Below are positions 6,252 to 12,830 of a stretch of 13,445 nucleotides of DNA, in pieces (positions within the stretch are counted from its first letter, which is position 1; each line of letters begins with the position of its first letter). The stretch is from positions 1-13,445 of the forward strand of contig CAMPIR010000015.1 of NCBI GenBank assembly GCA_946886435.1, read 5' to 3'. The DNA is from an uncultured Candidatus Saccharibacteria bacterium. Its GTDB lineage: Bacteria; Patescibacteria; Saccharimonadia; Saccharimonadales; UBA5946. The notes beneath the pieces are model-generated. The model saw only the letters and a list, made by a program, of their open reading frames with translations, ran no database searches and was not told the DNA's origin. Both the position numbers and the translations under genes were made by a program.

Positions 6252-9092
6252 TTATATGACGATATTTACGAGACGACCGGGCACGACGATGACTCGTTTC
6301 GGCTCATTGCCGCCGAGAAATTCCTGAACTCGCTCATGGGCGACCGCAGTAGCTTCGATAGCTTCTTTTGGCGTGTCACTCGCAAGCGTGATCTCGGCAC
6401 GAACCTTACCGTTAATCTGTACGGCGAGTGTAATTACGTCTTCGACCAACAGAGTGTCGTCCCATGTTGGCCACTGGCTGGTATGAACCGAGCCTCCTTG
6501 GTCGAGCTGTGACCACAGCTCCTCGGTAGCATGCGGTGCAAATGGCGCCAAAAGTTTCAAAAGACTAGTGAGCGCGAATAACCAGCTCTCGTCTCGCATA
6601 CCGGCTGTCTTTGCTTTATAGAGCACGTTGACCAGCTCCATCTGTGCAGCAAGTGCCGTGTTGAAACTGAGTCGCTCGAGATCATCGGTTACCCTTTTGA
6701 TCGTTTTATGGATCGCTGCCTGTGGCGCGACCGATGACGTATCGGACTCAAGATATTCCTGGACAAGGTTCCAGACTCGGTTCAAAAATCGGTATGTTCC
6801 AGCGATACCATTCGGATCCCATGCCGCGTCGAGATCGTAGGGAGCGATAAACAACTCATATGTCCTGAGAGCATCCGCGCCGTAACCGGCATCGATGAGT
6901 TCGAGTGGATCCACGACGTTGCCTTTGCTTTTGCTCATTTTGAATCCATCGGGGGCGTTGATATAGCCGTTATAGACTAGCTTTTTCACCGGTTCACGCC
7001 CCGCAACAAGACCCATATCCGCAAACGCCTTTGTCCAAAAACGGCTATAGAGCAAGTGGCTAACGGCATGATCACCACCACAGTAATAATCGATCGGCAT
7101 CCAGTAGTCGGCTTTTTGCTTTTCCCAAGGAGCGGTGTTGTTTCGCGGGTCGGTGTAACGGAGGAAATACCAGCTCGAGCAGGCATAGCCATCCATCGTA
7201 TCGGTTTCGCGGAGTGCCGGACCGCCACAGGTCGGACAGGTCGTGTTCACCCACTCTTCAACGCGGCCAAGTGCGGTTTTGCCGGTTCCATCGGGTTCGT
7301 AGTTCTCTACTGGCGGCAAGATAACGGGTAGCTGGTCTTCTGGCACCGCAACGGCACCGTCGCGTTCACAGTGAACGATGGGGATCGGCGCGCCCCAGTA
7401 TCGTTGCCGCGAGATAAGCCAGTCGCGCATCCGGTAGTTGGTCTTTTCGTGACCCTTCGATCGCTCAGCAAGATCAACGACGATCTTTTCTCGTGCTTCT
7501 TCAGATCGCATGCCGTCGTACGAGCCAGAGTTTACCATGACACCTTCACCGTGATACCGCTCGTCTTTGAGTAGTAGCTGGTAAACGGTAGCGTGGAGTT
7601 CGTCGTTCACGGTATTTTCAACCTTACCTGGAGTTAGCCACTCAACCGTGAATTTGCCTTGCTCATCAGCCTCCAATGCCTGTTCAGCCTGTGCGTCGTC
7701 CACCAGATCAAACAAAAGACCATGCGCTTCGATGCGGCGCGCTTCGTTTTTGCTGTGAGCGAAATAATTATGATAGATCTTACCCGTTTGACTAACGAGT
7801 TTCAGGTTCGTGTAGCCGGTCTCTTCTGCGATCTCACGCTCGGCCGTGGCGACGATGTCTTCATTCTCATCACGACCACCACCGACAAAGAGATTGCCGC
7901 CTAGTTTGCCCCAGTTTATTGAAAGGAGGGTGTTGTTTTCAGGATTTCGAACGACAGCGACGATGCTTCGACGAAATACGGGATCGTCTTGCGGCGTGCC
8001 AGTTTCTGGTTCAATAACATCAACAACCGGCAGGTCAAATTTGACAGCAAACTCGTAATCACGCTGGTCATGTGCCGGAACCGCCATAACCGCACCAGTA
8101 CCGTAACCGGTCAGAACATAGTCGGCGATCCAGACCGGCACCTTTTCACCAGTAGCTGGATTGAGCGCATACGAGCCGGTAAAAACGCCTGTTTTTTCGC
8201 GTTTGGTGTCTTGGCGCTCGATGTCGGACTTTTTGTTGGTCTCGCGAACATAGACCTCGACCGCTTGTTCATGCTCGGTGGTTGTTAGCTCGTTGACACG
8301 TTCGTGTTCCGGTGCCAACACCATAAAGGTAGCGCCGTAGAGTGTGTCCGGACGGGTAGTAAAGACACGTAGTGGCTCTGCACCCTCGACAGCAAACTCG
8401 ACTTCCGCACCGACACTCTTGCCGATCCAGTTTTTCTGCATCGCTTTGATACCTTCCGGCCAATCGAGCGCATCGGTTTCTTCGAGAAGCTCATCGGCGT
8501 ACTTAGTGATTTTGAAAAACCACTGTTTCATGAGTTTCTTCTCTACTTCATTGCCGCAGCGCCAGCATTTACCCGACTCTACTTGTTCATTCGCAAGCAC
8601 CGTTTTATCAACCGGACACCACCACTGCTCGCGCTCCGCCTGGTACGCTAGGCCACGCTCAAACAGCTTGGTGAAGATCCACTGGGTCCAGCGGTAATAC
8701 TCTGGATCGGTCGTGTTTAGCTCGCGAGACCAGTCGATGCTCATGCCAAGACGGAGGAACTGGTTCTTAAAGTTCTTAATATTTTCCGCTGTAGAAACTG
8801 CCGGGGGTGTGCCGGTTTTGATCGCATAGTTTTCAGCCGGTAGACCGAACGTGTCCCAGCCCATAGGGCTCAGCACATTATAGCCACGCTGGCGTTGATA
8901 GCGGGCTATGACGTCAACTATAGAATAGTTACGGACATGACCGACGTGCAAACCTGCGCCGCTCGGGTATGGGAACATACCGGCTACGTATTTTTTCTCA
9001 CGCGCATTGTCTTCGGTTACTTCGTATAGCTTAGATTTGGCCCAGTTTTTTTGCCACTTTGGCTCGATTTCACTCGGATTGTATCGTTTCAT
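6252..9092 (-). CDS. leuS: Leucyl-tRNA synthetase with inserted Nudix domain
   Basis: LeuRS charges tRNA-Leu with leucine. The 946-residue enzyme has the class I motifs HVGH (49-52) and KMSKS (718-722), a knuckle with Cys159/Cys176/Cys179, and CPTCG (619-623). The CP1 editing domain keeps TTRPDT (245-250) and the loop VPAHDQRD (338-345), whose Asp345 corresponds to the universally conserved editing Asp. Within CP1, between VIEPETG and RYHGEGVMVNSG, lies a full Nudix domain (about 369-512), which accounts for the excess over the usual 810-880 residues. The leucine-specific insertion before KMSKS is almost absent. The anticodon-binding domain (about 780-880) and C-terminal domain (from about 890) are present. 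The gene has no SD, and its -10 box is 9 bases from the ATG, so it is probably leaderless. Confidence 0.97.
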   Translation of the reverse strand: MKRYNPSEIEPKWQKNWAKSKLYEVTEDNAREKKYVAGMFPYPSGAGLHVGHVRNYSIVDVIARYQRQRGYNVLSPMGWDTFGLPAENYAIKTGTPPAVSTAENIKNFKNQFLRLGMSIDWSRELNTTDPEYYRWTQWIFTKLFERGLAYQAEREQWWCPVDKTVLANEQVESGKCWRCGNEVEKKLMKQWFFKITKYADELLEETDALDWPEGIKAMQKNWIGKSVGAEVEFAVEGAEPLRVFTTRPDTLYGATFMVLAPEHERVNELTTTEHEQAVEVYVRETNKKSDIERQDTKREKTGVFTGSYALNPATGEKVPVWIADYVLTGYGTGAVMAVPAHDQRDYEFAVKFDLPVVDVIEPETGTPQDDPVFRRSIVAVVRNPENNTLLSINWGKLGGNLFVGGGRDENEDIVATAEREIAEETGYTNLKLVSQTGKIYHNYFAHSKNEARRIEAHGLLFDLVDDAQAEQALEADEQGKFTVEWLTPGKVENTVNDELHATVYQLLLKDERYHGEGVMVNSGSYDGMRSEEAREKIVVDLAERSKGHEKTNYRMRDWLISRQRYWGAPIPIVHCERDGAVAVPEDQLPVILPPVENYEPDGTGKTALGRVEEWVNTTCPTCGGPALRETDTMDGYACSSWYFLRYTDPRNNTAPWEKQKADYWMPIDYYCGGDHAVSHLLYSRFWTKAFADMGLVAGREPVKKLVYNGYINAPDGFKMSKSKGNVVDPLELIDAGYGADALRTYELFIAPYDLDAAWDPNGIAGTYRFLNRVWNLVQEYLESDTSSVAPQAAIHKTIKRVTDDLERLSFNTALAAQMELVNVLYKAKTAGMRDESWLFALTSLLKLLAPFAPHATEELWSQLDQGGSVHTSQWPTWDDTLLVEDVITLAVQINGKVRAEITLASDTPKEAIEATAVAHERVQEFLGGNEPKRVIVVPGRLVNIVI
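7557..7988 (-). other. Nudix hydrolase domain inserted in the LeuRS editing domain
   Basis: This in-frame part of leuS (protein residues about 369-512) reads as a complete Nudix fold. It has an N-terminal strand RRSIVAVVRN, the loop GGNLFVGGG and a perfect Nudix box from Gly405 to Tyr427 (G-x5-E-x7-REIAEETGY). After the box come strands around 430-465 and an acidic C-terminal part. All metal-binding glutamates of the box are kept, so the domain looks catalytically competent. LeuRS sequence resumes directly with GEGVMVNSG. Codon use looks like the rest of the gene. The substrate is unknown; leucyl-adenylate, Ap4A and related compounds are only guesses. Confidence 0.9.
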
Positions 9093-9101
9093 ATCTGTTA
9101 C

Positions 9102-9130
9102 AGTATAGGGCTAGTCGCGCACCGAGTCGA
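9102..9130 (-). promoter_or_regulatory. leuS promoter (near-leaderless)
   Basis: TCGACT (9125-9130), 17 bases, TATACT (9102-9107) on the minus strand. The -10 ends nine bases before the leuS ATG, so the predicted leader is only about 2-3 nt and no SD can be present. The promoter sits in the 49-base gap after the upstream minus-strand gene. Confidence 0.62.
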
Positions 9131-9141
9131 GACGTAGCTAT

Positions 9142-10719
9142 TTAGAGACGGATGTCAGATATACCAAGTACTGTCTGCAGTGTCGGTTCGGCACTCACGG
9201 GAGCCGTCTGGGGTACCATGAATTGCTGCGTGATCTTTTCGATCTCGGTATTGAGCTCTTCGATGGTTACGTCAGCCTTTGGTTCGTTCATCGTGACTGG
9301 CGAGAAGTAGTCGAAGGTTATGATAGCCGCTGCTTTTTGCTTGTCCTTTTTCTCTTGCTCTTCAGTGGTTTTGACCTGAATCTTGCGCAATGTTCGTGTT
9401 TGCTTGTCTATCCAAAGCTGCATGTCAGGCATCGGATCATCAGTCTTGCTCGTATCGTCGGATGAGTCATTCATGTTCGATACATCATCTGGAGCGCAGT
9501 CGCGAACGGCTTTATAAATGGCTGTCGATTTGATAGCTTCGCCGAAAGACTCGGCTTTTTGCTCATCAAGCGTAACCGAGAAGTGGTACGCGCTACGGTC
9601 GCCAACGTTTTCGTCGGCTTTCTTTTCGACTGCGAAGAACTGGTTCTTTTTGTAAACCTCAAAGACTTCACCTTGCTGTTTTTTGTCCGACTGGTATTTC
9701 TTCAGTGCGTTTTCAACACAAACGCTCACATCGTTTTTTTCTGGCTCGTAGCCAAAGTATTTTTCGAGGTCATCTTCAGTGATAACAACCCATTTGCTAT
9801 CAATCTTGTTGATGAGGCTATCGTAAAAACTGAGGAATTGTCCGTATTCAGGCCCCATCTCGGCGCTAAACTCATCGATATGTTTACGGACGTTATCCAC
9901 TTTGAGATAGAACTTTTTGTCTGCGGCATATTGGTGGACCACTAGCTTTTTACTTGGCAACATATCGCTTTCAAAGGTGATATCGCTGCGGATAGCATTG
10001 TTTTTATAAGCGCCTAGTGCCGTAACCCTGAAATCCTGCCCGTTAGACTCTGCCTCAAGCGTTGCATCGAAAAGACCTTCCGTCTTCGAGGACGTGTTAT
10101 AGAAGGCATCGCGCAGTATCATTTCGGGCGTGTTGCTTATCACGACATAGGCGAGCACAGCCGAACTGGTGAGCAGTACCGCCGCAATAGCTGCGATGAT
10201 ACCTACGACCTTTTTGTTAAATCTGCTTTTGCGGGGCGTGGCCGAATCGGCGGCTACAGCCGGTACCGCAGTCCCGAAAACACCACCAGCAGAAGTATCG
10301 ATTGCGTTTCCAGAGCTCTGGTCTGCGCTCAGTGAACCGACAGAGGAAGTGTCGCTAAAGGCTGCCGTAGGCGTATCGGTCTGATTGTTAGGCGTTTGCT
10401 CAGCACTCTCCATGCTCGCTTCTGCTGGCTCTAGCGCTGGCGAGTCACCTGCGGATGAAACAATTGTTTGGTCGTTGGTGTCCGTTGACGCTGTAGGTTC
10501 AATGGTTGAGCTGCCCAGGGGCGTCTCTGATTGTGAAGGCAGATCTAGAGCTGCCGGCTGATCGACCACATCTGAAGAAGGTTGTACCGTATCAGTGTTG
10601 GGTGAATCGTCTGAAAAAGCATCATTATTCTGTGTTTGGCTAGTGTCGAAAGGGTTTGGTGTCGTGTCGTTCGTATCTTGAGCGGAATTCTCTGGTTTTT
10701 GTGGAAAATTTGGCTGCAT
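9142..10719 (-). CDS. Bitopic membrane protein with long Ser/Thr/Asp-rich cytoplasmic tail
   Basis: I do not recognise the family. The 525 residues divide into three parts. A disordered Ser/Thr/Asp/Gln/Pro-rich N-terminus (1-160) comes first. Next is a basic stop PRKSRFNKK (162-170) with one membrane helix (about 171-194). Last is an extracellular domain (195-525) of alternating strands and helices. The positive residues before the helix put the N-terminus inside and the C-terminal domain outside. The only two cysteines, Cys334 and Cys408, both lie outside and may form a disulfide. The C-terminal domain's DATLEAESNGQDFRVT and MQLWIDKQTRTLRKIQV stretches resemble the strand repeats of LolA/LppX-like lipid-binding folds, but this is only an impression. 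It lies between leuS and the MurF-like gene, all minus. The start has only a weak purine-rich stretch. Confidence 0.8.
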   Translation of the reverse strand: MQPNFPQKPENSAQDTNDTTPNPFDTSQTQNNDAFSDDSPNTDTVQPSSDVVDQPAALDLPSQSETPLGSSTIEPTASTDTNDQTIVSSAGDSPALEPAEASMESAEQTPNNQTDTPTAAFSDTSSVGSLSADQSSGNAIDTSAGGVFGTAVPAVAADSATPRKSRFNKKVVGIIAAIAAVLLTSSAVLAYVVISNTPEMILRDAFYNTSSKTEGLFDATLEAESNGQDFRVTALGAYKNNAIRSDITFESDMLPSKKLVVHQYAADKKFYLKVDNVRKHIDEFSAEMGPEYGQFLSFYDSLINKIDSKWVVITEDDLEKYFGYEPEKNDVSVCVENALKKYQSDKKQQGEVFEVYKKNQFFAVEKKADENVGDRSAYHFSVTLDEQKAESFGEAIKSTAIYKAVRDCAPDDVSNMNDSSDDTSKTDDPMPDMQLWIDKQTRTLRKIQVKTTEEQEKKDKQKAAAIITFDYFSPVTMNEPKADVTIEELNTEIEKITQQFMVPQTAPVSAEPTLQTVLGISDIRL

Positions 10720-10773
10720 ATCATTTTCTCTGTTTATGTTTACTTTGACTTACAGATACAATACCACAACATC

Positions 10774-10796
10774 AAAAAGAGCCGTTAGTCCTCGGC
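10774..10796 (-). terminator. Weak candidate terminator after the MurF-like gene
   Basis: On the minus strand GCCG (10793-10796) and CGGC (10781-10784) can form a 4-bp stem around an 8-base loop that includes the stop codon, followed by TC and five T (10774-10778). The stem is short, so read-through into the downstream membrane-protein gene is likely. Confidence 0.3.
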
Positions 10797-12071
10797 GACC
10801 GGTTGATCGAACTGCTCACTTTTCTTTTTAAGCCAAAACGGGCTCTGGCGAACGAGTTGGCTCTCCTCTTCTGCTTGGTGGAGAAATACCTTTACTGCCT
10901 CTTCAGCAAAAACGCCGTTTTGCGAACCCTTCGCCAACACAACCGCTTCGGGCTTGAGTACGCTGTTTACGAAACCACCGGCTTCGTACGGGCTGAGGAA
11001 AGTTTTCACCTGGCAACCGTTTTTTACGGCCGCTGGGGCAAGGTACTTTTGTGCTTCTTCACCGATTGTTACCACCCAATCGAGCATGCGTGGGTCGCAG
11101 AGTAAGCCGACCTTTTCATGTGCCTGAGGTGAGGTGGCGCCAAGCTCGTTCATCGAGCCAAGGATCGCTATTCGTTGTGGCGTCTCGATCTCATATAACG
11201 TCTTCAGAGCCGCAGCAACGGCGAGCGGGCTCGCGTTATACGTATCATCAATAATCATGGAGTTACTGAGGCCGCGAAGAACTTGCATTCGCCCTGGCAC
11301 CGGCTTGATCTTGCTCACGCCGATCGCAACCTGTTGCGATGTCAGGCCGAGCTTGGCACCCACACAGGCTGCCGCTACGGCGCTTTTGAGACTATGGTCA
11401 CCGATCAGCTGTACCGTAAGCGGAATCTCACCCCACTCAGGTGTCTTGAGCTTGCCGATACGTCCATCGAGCGGGCTGGCTGGCTCTACAACGAGCTGGT
11501 ATTCGGCCTTTTCATCCAGTCCATAGGTGTCGATTGAGTGTGTGTCGGCAAACTTGGCGTAACCTTCGGCTATATCATCGCGGTTAACGATAGTGTGCCT
11601 GGCGAAAGATGCAACCGCGAGCTCTTCCTGTGCCACCGCATCGAGTGTTCCGAAAAACTCCATATGTTCTTCGCTGACCGCGGTCACGACGGCAATATCT
11701 GCCGTTAAATATCGTGAAAACTCTTTGATATCACCTGGCGAATCAGTGCCGAGTTCCTGAACGATAACATCAACGTCTTTGTTCTGCCTGATCCGCAGAT
11801 CCATAGCCTTCAGGACTGAACGCCACTCAGAGATAGAGTGAGGATCCTCGGGATAGGCAACCCCAAGGAGCGCCGTCGGAACACTAAAAAGCGTGTTGTA
11901 GTTACCTTCGTGGGCTCTAACTCGATATCTTTCACTCAAAACAGTCGCGATAGCATGTTTCGTACTCGTCTTTCCGACGCTTCCGGCGATGATCACTAGT
12001 AATGGTTTATGTTTCTTGAGATATTTTTTAACGCGGCGCTCGAGCAGGGAGAGAATTATTTTTTTCATCAT
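10785..12071 (-). CDS. MurF-like Mur ligase lacking the N-terminal substrate domain
   Basis: Mur ligases use ATP to add amino acids or peptides to the cell-wall precursor; MurF joins D-Ala-D-Ala to UDP-MurNAc-tripeptide. The 428-residue protein has the ATP-binding P-loop GSVGKTST at residues 30-37, EGNYNTLFSVPTALLG (55-70), an Asn/Arg-containing central segment near 167-169, and the MurF-like DDTYNASP. The C-terminal ligase domain includes AILGSMNELG and AKGSQNG. In canonical MurF about 80-100 residues of uridine-binding domain precede the P-loop; here only 29 basic and hydrophobic residues do. The acceptor may therefore differ, so I give no gene symbol. The first of two adjacent ATGs is chosen; no SD is seen, and a TATACT box lies 11 bases upstream. 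Confidence 0.85.
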   Translation of the reverse strand: MMKKIILSLLERRVKKYLKKHKPLLVIIAGSVGKTSTKHAIATVLSERYRVRAHEGNYNTLFSVPTALLGVAYPEDPHSISEWRSVLKAMDLRIRQNKDVDVIVQELGTDSPGDIKEFSRYLTADIAVVTAVSEEHMEFFGTLDAVAQEELAVASFARHTIVNRDDIAEGYAKFADTHSIDTYGLDEKAEYQLVVEPASPLDGRIGKLKTPEWGEIPLTVQLIGDHSLKSAVAAACVGAKLGLTSQQVAIGVSKIKPVPGRMQVLRGLSNSMIIDDTYNASPLAVAAALKTLYEIETPQRIAILGSMNELGATSPQAHEKVGLLCDPRMLDWVVTIGEEAQKYLAPAAVKNGCQVKTFLSPYEAGGFVNSVLKPEAVVLAKGSQNGVFAEEAVKVFLHQAEEESQLVRQSPFWLKKKSEQFDQPVAED

Positions 12072-12082
12072 ACTTACGCTTC

Positions 12083-12111
12083 AGTATACGAGAAAAGCCG
12101 GTTCCTGAGAA
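12083..12111 (-). promoter_or_regulatory. Promoter of the MurF-like gene, overlapping the tRNA terminator
   Basis: TTCTCA (12106-12111), 17 bases, TATACT (12083-12088) on the minus strand. The -10 ends 11 bases before the ATG, giving a leader of about 5 nt. The -35 falls inside the hairpin that terminates tRNA-Ala, so the terminator and promoter share DNA. Confidence 0.55.
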
Positions 12112-12117
12112 CCGGCT
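12093..12117 (-). terminator. Terminator after tRNA-Ala
   Basis: A perfect 8-bp stem, AGCCGGTT (12096-12103) with AACCGGCT (12110-12117), loop 12104-12109. On the minus strand the stem runs into TTTTC. It starts 8 bases past the tRNA CCA end. The opposite strand also has a TGTTTT tail, so it may act both ways. Confidence 0.8.
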
Positions 12118-12124
12118 GTTTTCG

Positions 12125-12201
12125 TGGTGGAGCATATCGGATTCGAACCGATGACCTCTTCCATGCCATGGAAGCGCGCTAGCCAACTGCGCCAATGCCC
12201 C
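12125..12201 (-). tRNA. tRNA-Ala, anticodon GGC
   Basis: The 77-nt sequence folds into a full cloverleaf: acceptor GGGGCAT/ATGCTCC, D-stem GCGC/GCGC, anticodon stem CTTCC/GGAAG with loop ATGGCAT, variable AGGTC, and T-arm ATCGG/CCGAT with loop TTCGAAT. The discriminator is A and CCA is encoded. The anticodon GGC reads GCC and GCU alanine codons. The acceptor stem carries the G3-U70 wobble pair, the known identity element for alanyl-tRNA synthetase, which confirms the assignment. Confidence 0.97.
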
Positions 12202-12221
12202 GAGCGATACCTAGAGTAACA

Positions 12222-12349
12222 CAAAAACCGCCCCTGTTCTAGGGCGGTAATCGTGTGTGAGCTGCTGCGCGCCCACCCGAGGCAGTTTGTGTTGGTTTTC
12301 CGTGTTTATTTTACCTATGCGCAAAGAGCCTCGATGCGCACCAGCTAAC
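12222..12349 (-). ncRNA. Candidate structured small RNA, about 128 nt
   Basis: No protein-coding gene reads into the minus-strand terminator at 12223-12248, yet a promoter lies at 12356-12384. The transcript between them would begin with a helix arm, GTGTTAGCTGGTGCGC (12351-12336). This arm matches GCGCAGCAGCTCACAC (12270-12255) in 14 of 16 positions. An inner helix pairs TCGAGGC (12334-12328) with GCCTCGG (12283-12277), and a 44-nt A-rich loop caps it. A 3' terminator hairpin follows, and tRNA-Ala starts 21 bases further on. I see no SRP-RNA GGAAGGAAGCAGC core and no tmRNA or RNase P motifs. A 6S-like RNA is possible given the long closing helix, but the size is small. It may be a new family. 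Confidence 0.55.
12223..12248 (-). terminator. Intrinsic terminator of the candidate small RNA
   Basis: A 7-bp GC-rich stem (12227-12233 with 12242-12248), an 8-base loop, then five T on the minus strand (12227-12223). The plus strand has no T tract, so it acts on a minus-strand transcript only. That transcript cannot come from ligA, which has its own terminator at 12783-12814. Confidence 0.8.
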
Positions 12350-12354
12350 ACGCC

Positions 12355-12360
12355 TATAAT
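12355..12360 (+). promoter_or_regulatory. -10 box of the RRM protein gene
   Basis: A consensus TATAAT. The -35 is poor (TCGATG at 12331-12336, spacer 18). The start point near 12367 gives the RRM gene a leader of about 146 nt. Because the minus-strand -10 of the small RNA lies on the same bases, the two units probably cannot be initiated at once. Confidence 0.5.
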
Positions 12361-12384
12361 GCCATAGCATAAGTTTTTTTGCAA
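12356..12384 (-). promoter_or_regulatory. Promoter of the candidate small RNA
   Basis: TTGCAA (12379-12384), exactly 17 bases, then CATTAT (12356-12361) preceded by TGG (extended -10). The start point near 12349 coincides with the outer end of the closing helix. The -10 overlaps the plus-strand TATAAT almost base for base. Confidence 0.5.
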
Positions 12385-12512
12385 TCACCCTCGCTTTTCT
12401 TGGAGTTATGTGTTTAACTACTGGGGTCAGTGTTTTGCGCAGGAACACGTTCTCAATGATACGTATCCCTTCGCCGGTCGAACTGAAAGAAATGAAACGA
12501 AGGATAGTATAC
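12367..12512 (+). promoter_or_regulatory. Long 5' leader of the RRM protein gene
   Basis: About 146 nt separate the predicted start point from the GTG start. The leader holds a T7 run, a possible GTGTT/AACAC hairpin around 12430-12450, the 10-base palindrome GATACGTATC, and the SD AAGGA (12500-12504). Bacterial RRM and cold-shock genes often have long thermo-responsive leaders; such a role here is inference. Confidence 0.4.
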
Positions 12513-12761
12513 GTGAAAAAATTGTTTGTAGGTAGCCTGGCTTGGGCTACGAATGACGACAGCCTCAAAGCTCACTTCGAGCAGAGCGGCACCGTCGCGA
12601 GTGCCAAGGTTATCACCGACCGTGAAACCGGACGCAGCCGCGGATTTGGTTTCGTCGAGTTCGAAAATGACGCCGAAGGCCAAGCAGCTGTTGATAAACT
12701 CAACAACTCAGAGCTCGATGGTCGCACCATCACCGTCAACGAAGCACGTCCACGAGAGTAA
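12513..12761 (+). CDS. RRM-domain RNA-binding protein
   Basis: A single RNA-recognition-motif protein of 82 residues, similar in design to cyanobacterial Rbp and plant glycine-rich RNA-binding proteins. RNP2 is LFVGSL (4-9) and RNP1 is RGFGFVEF (43-50), with the aromatic residues at the positions that stack on RNA. It ends just after the last strand (ITVNEARPRE) without a glycine-rich tail. I chose the GTG at 12513 because the product then starts directly at the domain and an SD (AAGGA, 12500-12504) lies 8 bases upstream. In-frame ATGs at 12492 and 12408 would add 7 or 35 residues with no family match and no well-placed SD. The likely role is as an RNA chaperone or post-transcriptional regulator, perhaps cold-responsive. 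Confidence 0.92.
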   Translation: MKKLFVGSLAWATNDDSLKAHFEQSGTVASAKVITDRETGRSRGFGFVEFENDAEGQAAVDKLNNSELDGRTITVNEARPRE

Positions 12762-12782
12762 TCTCTTAGGGACTAGCGGATA

Positions 12783-12814
12783 ATAAAAATTGCCCTCTCG
12801 GGGGCAATTTTTAT
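12783..12814. terminator. Bidirectional terminator between the RRM gene and ligA
   Basis: A 13-bp stem pairs 12783-12795 with 12802-12814 around the loop TCTCGG. The outer half is A/T, giving a T tract on either strand, and the inner half is GC-rich. It lies 22 bases after the RRM stop and 17 bases after the ligA stop, serving both convergent genes. Confidence 0.9.
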
Positions 12815-12830
12815 TTGTTCCTATGTATTC

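Noticed and set aside
12222..12349. Small RNA as SRP (4.5S) RNA
   Set aside because: The conserved GGAAGGAAGCAGC-type core and GGAA apical loop are absent.
12408..12512. Upstream ATG start for the RRM protein (35 extra residues)
   Set aside because: The extra residues do not match the family, and the GGAG upstream of ATG 12408 is only two bases away. GTG 12513 has a well-placed SD.
12311..12568. Minus-strand open frame of 85 residues as the gene served by the terminator at 12223
   Set aside because: It overlaps the RRM gene antisense and its leader, has no SD, and its composition shows no family features. The terminator is better explained by a small RNA.
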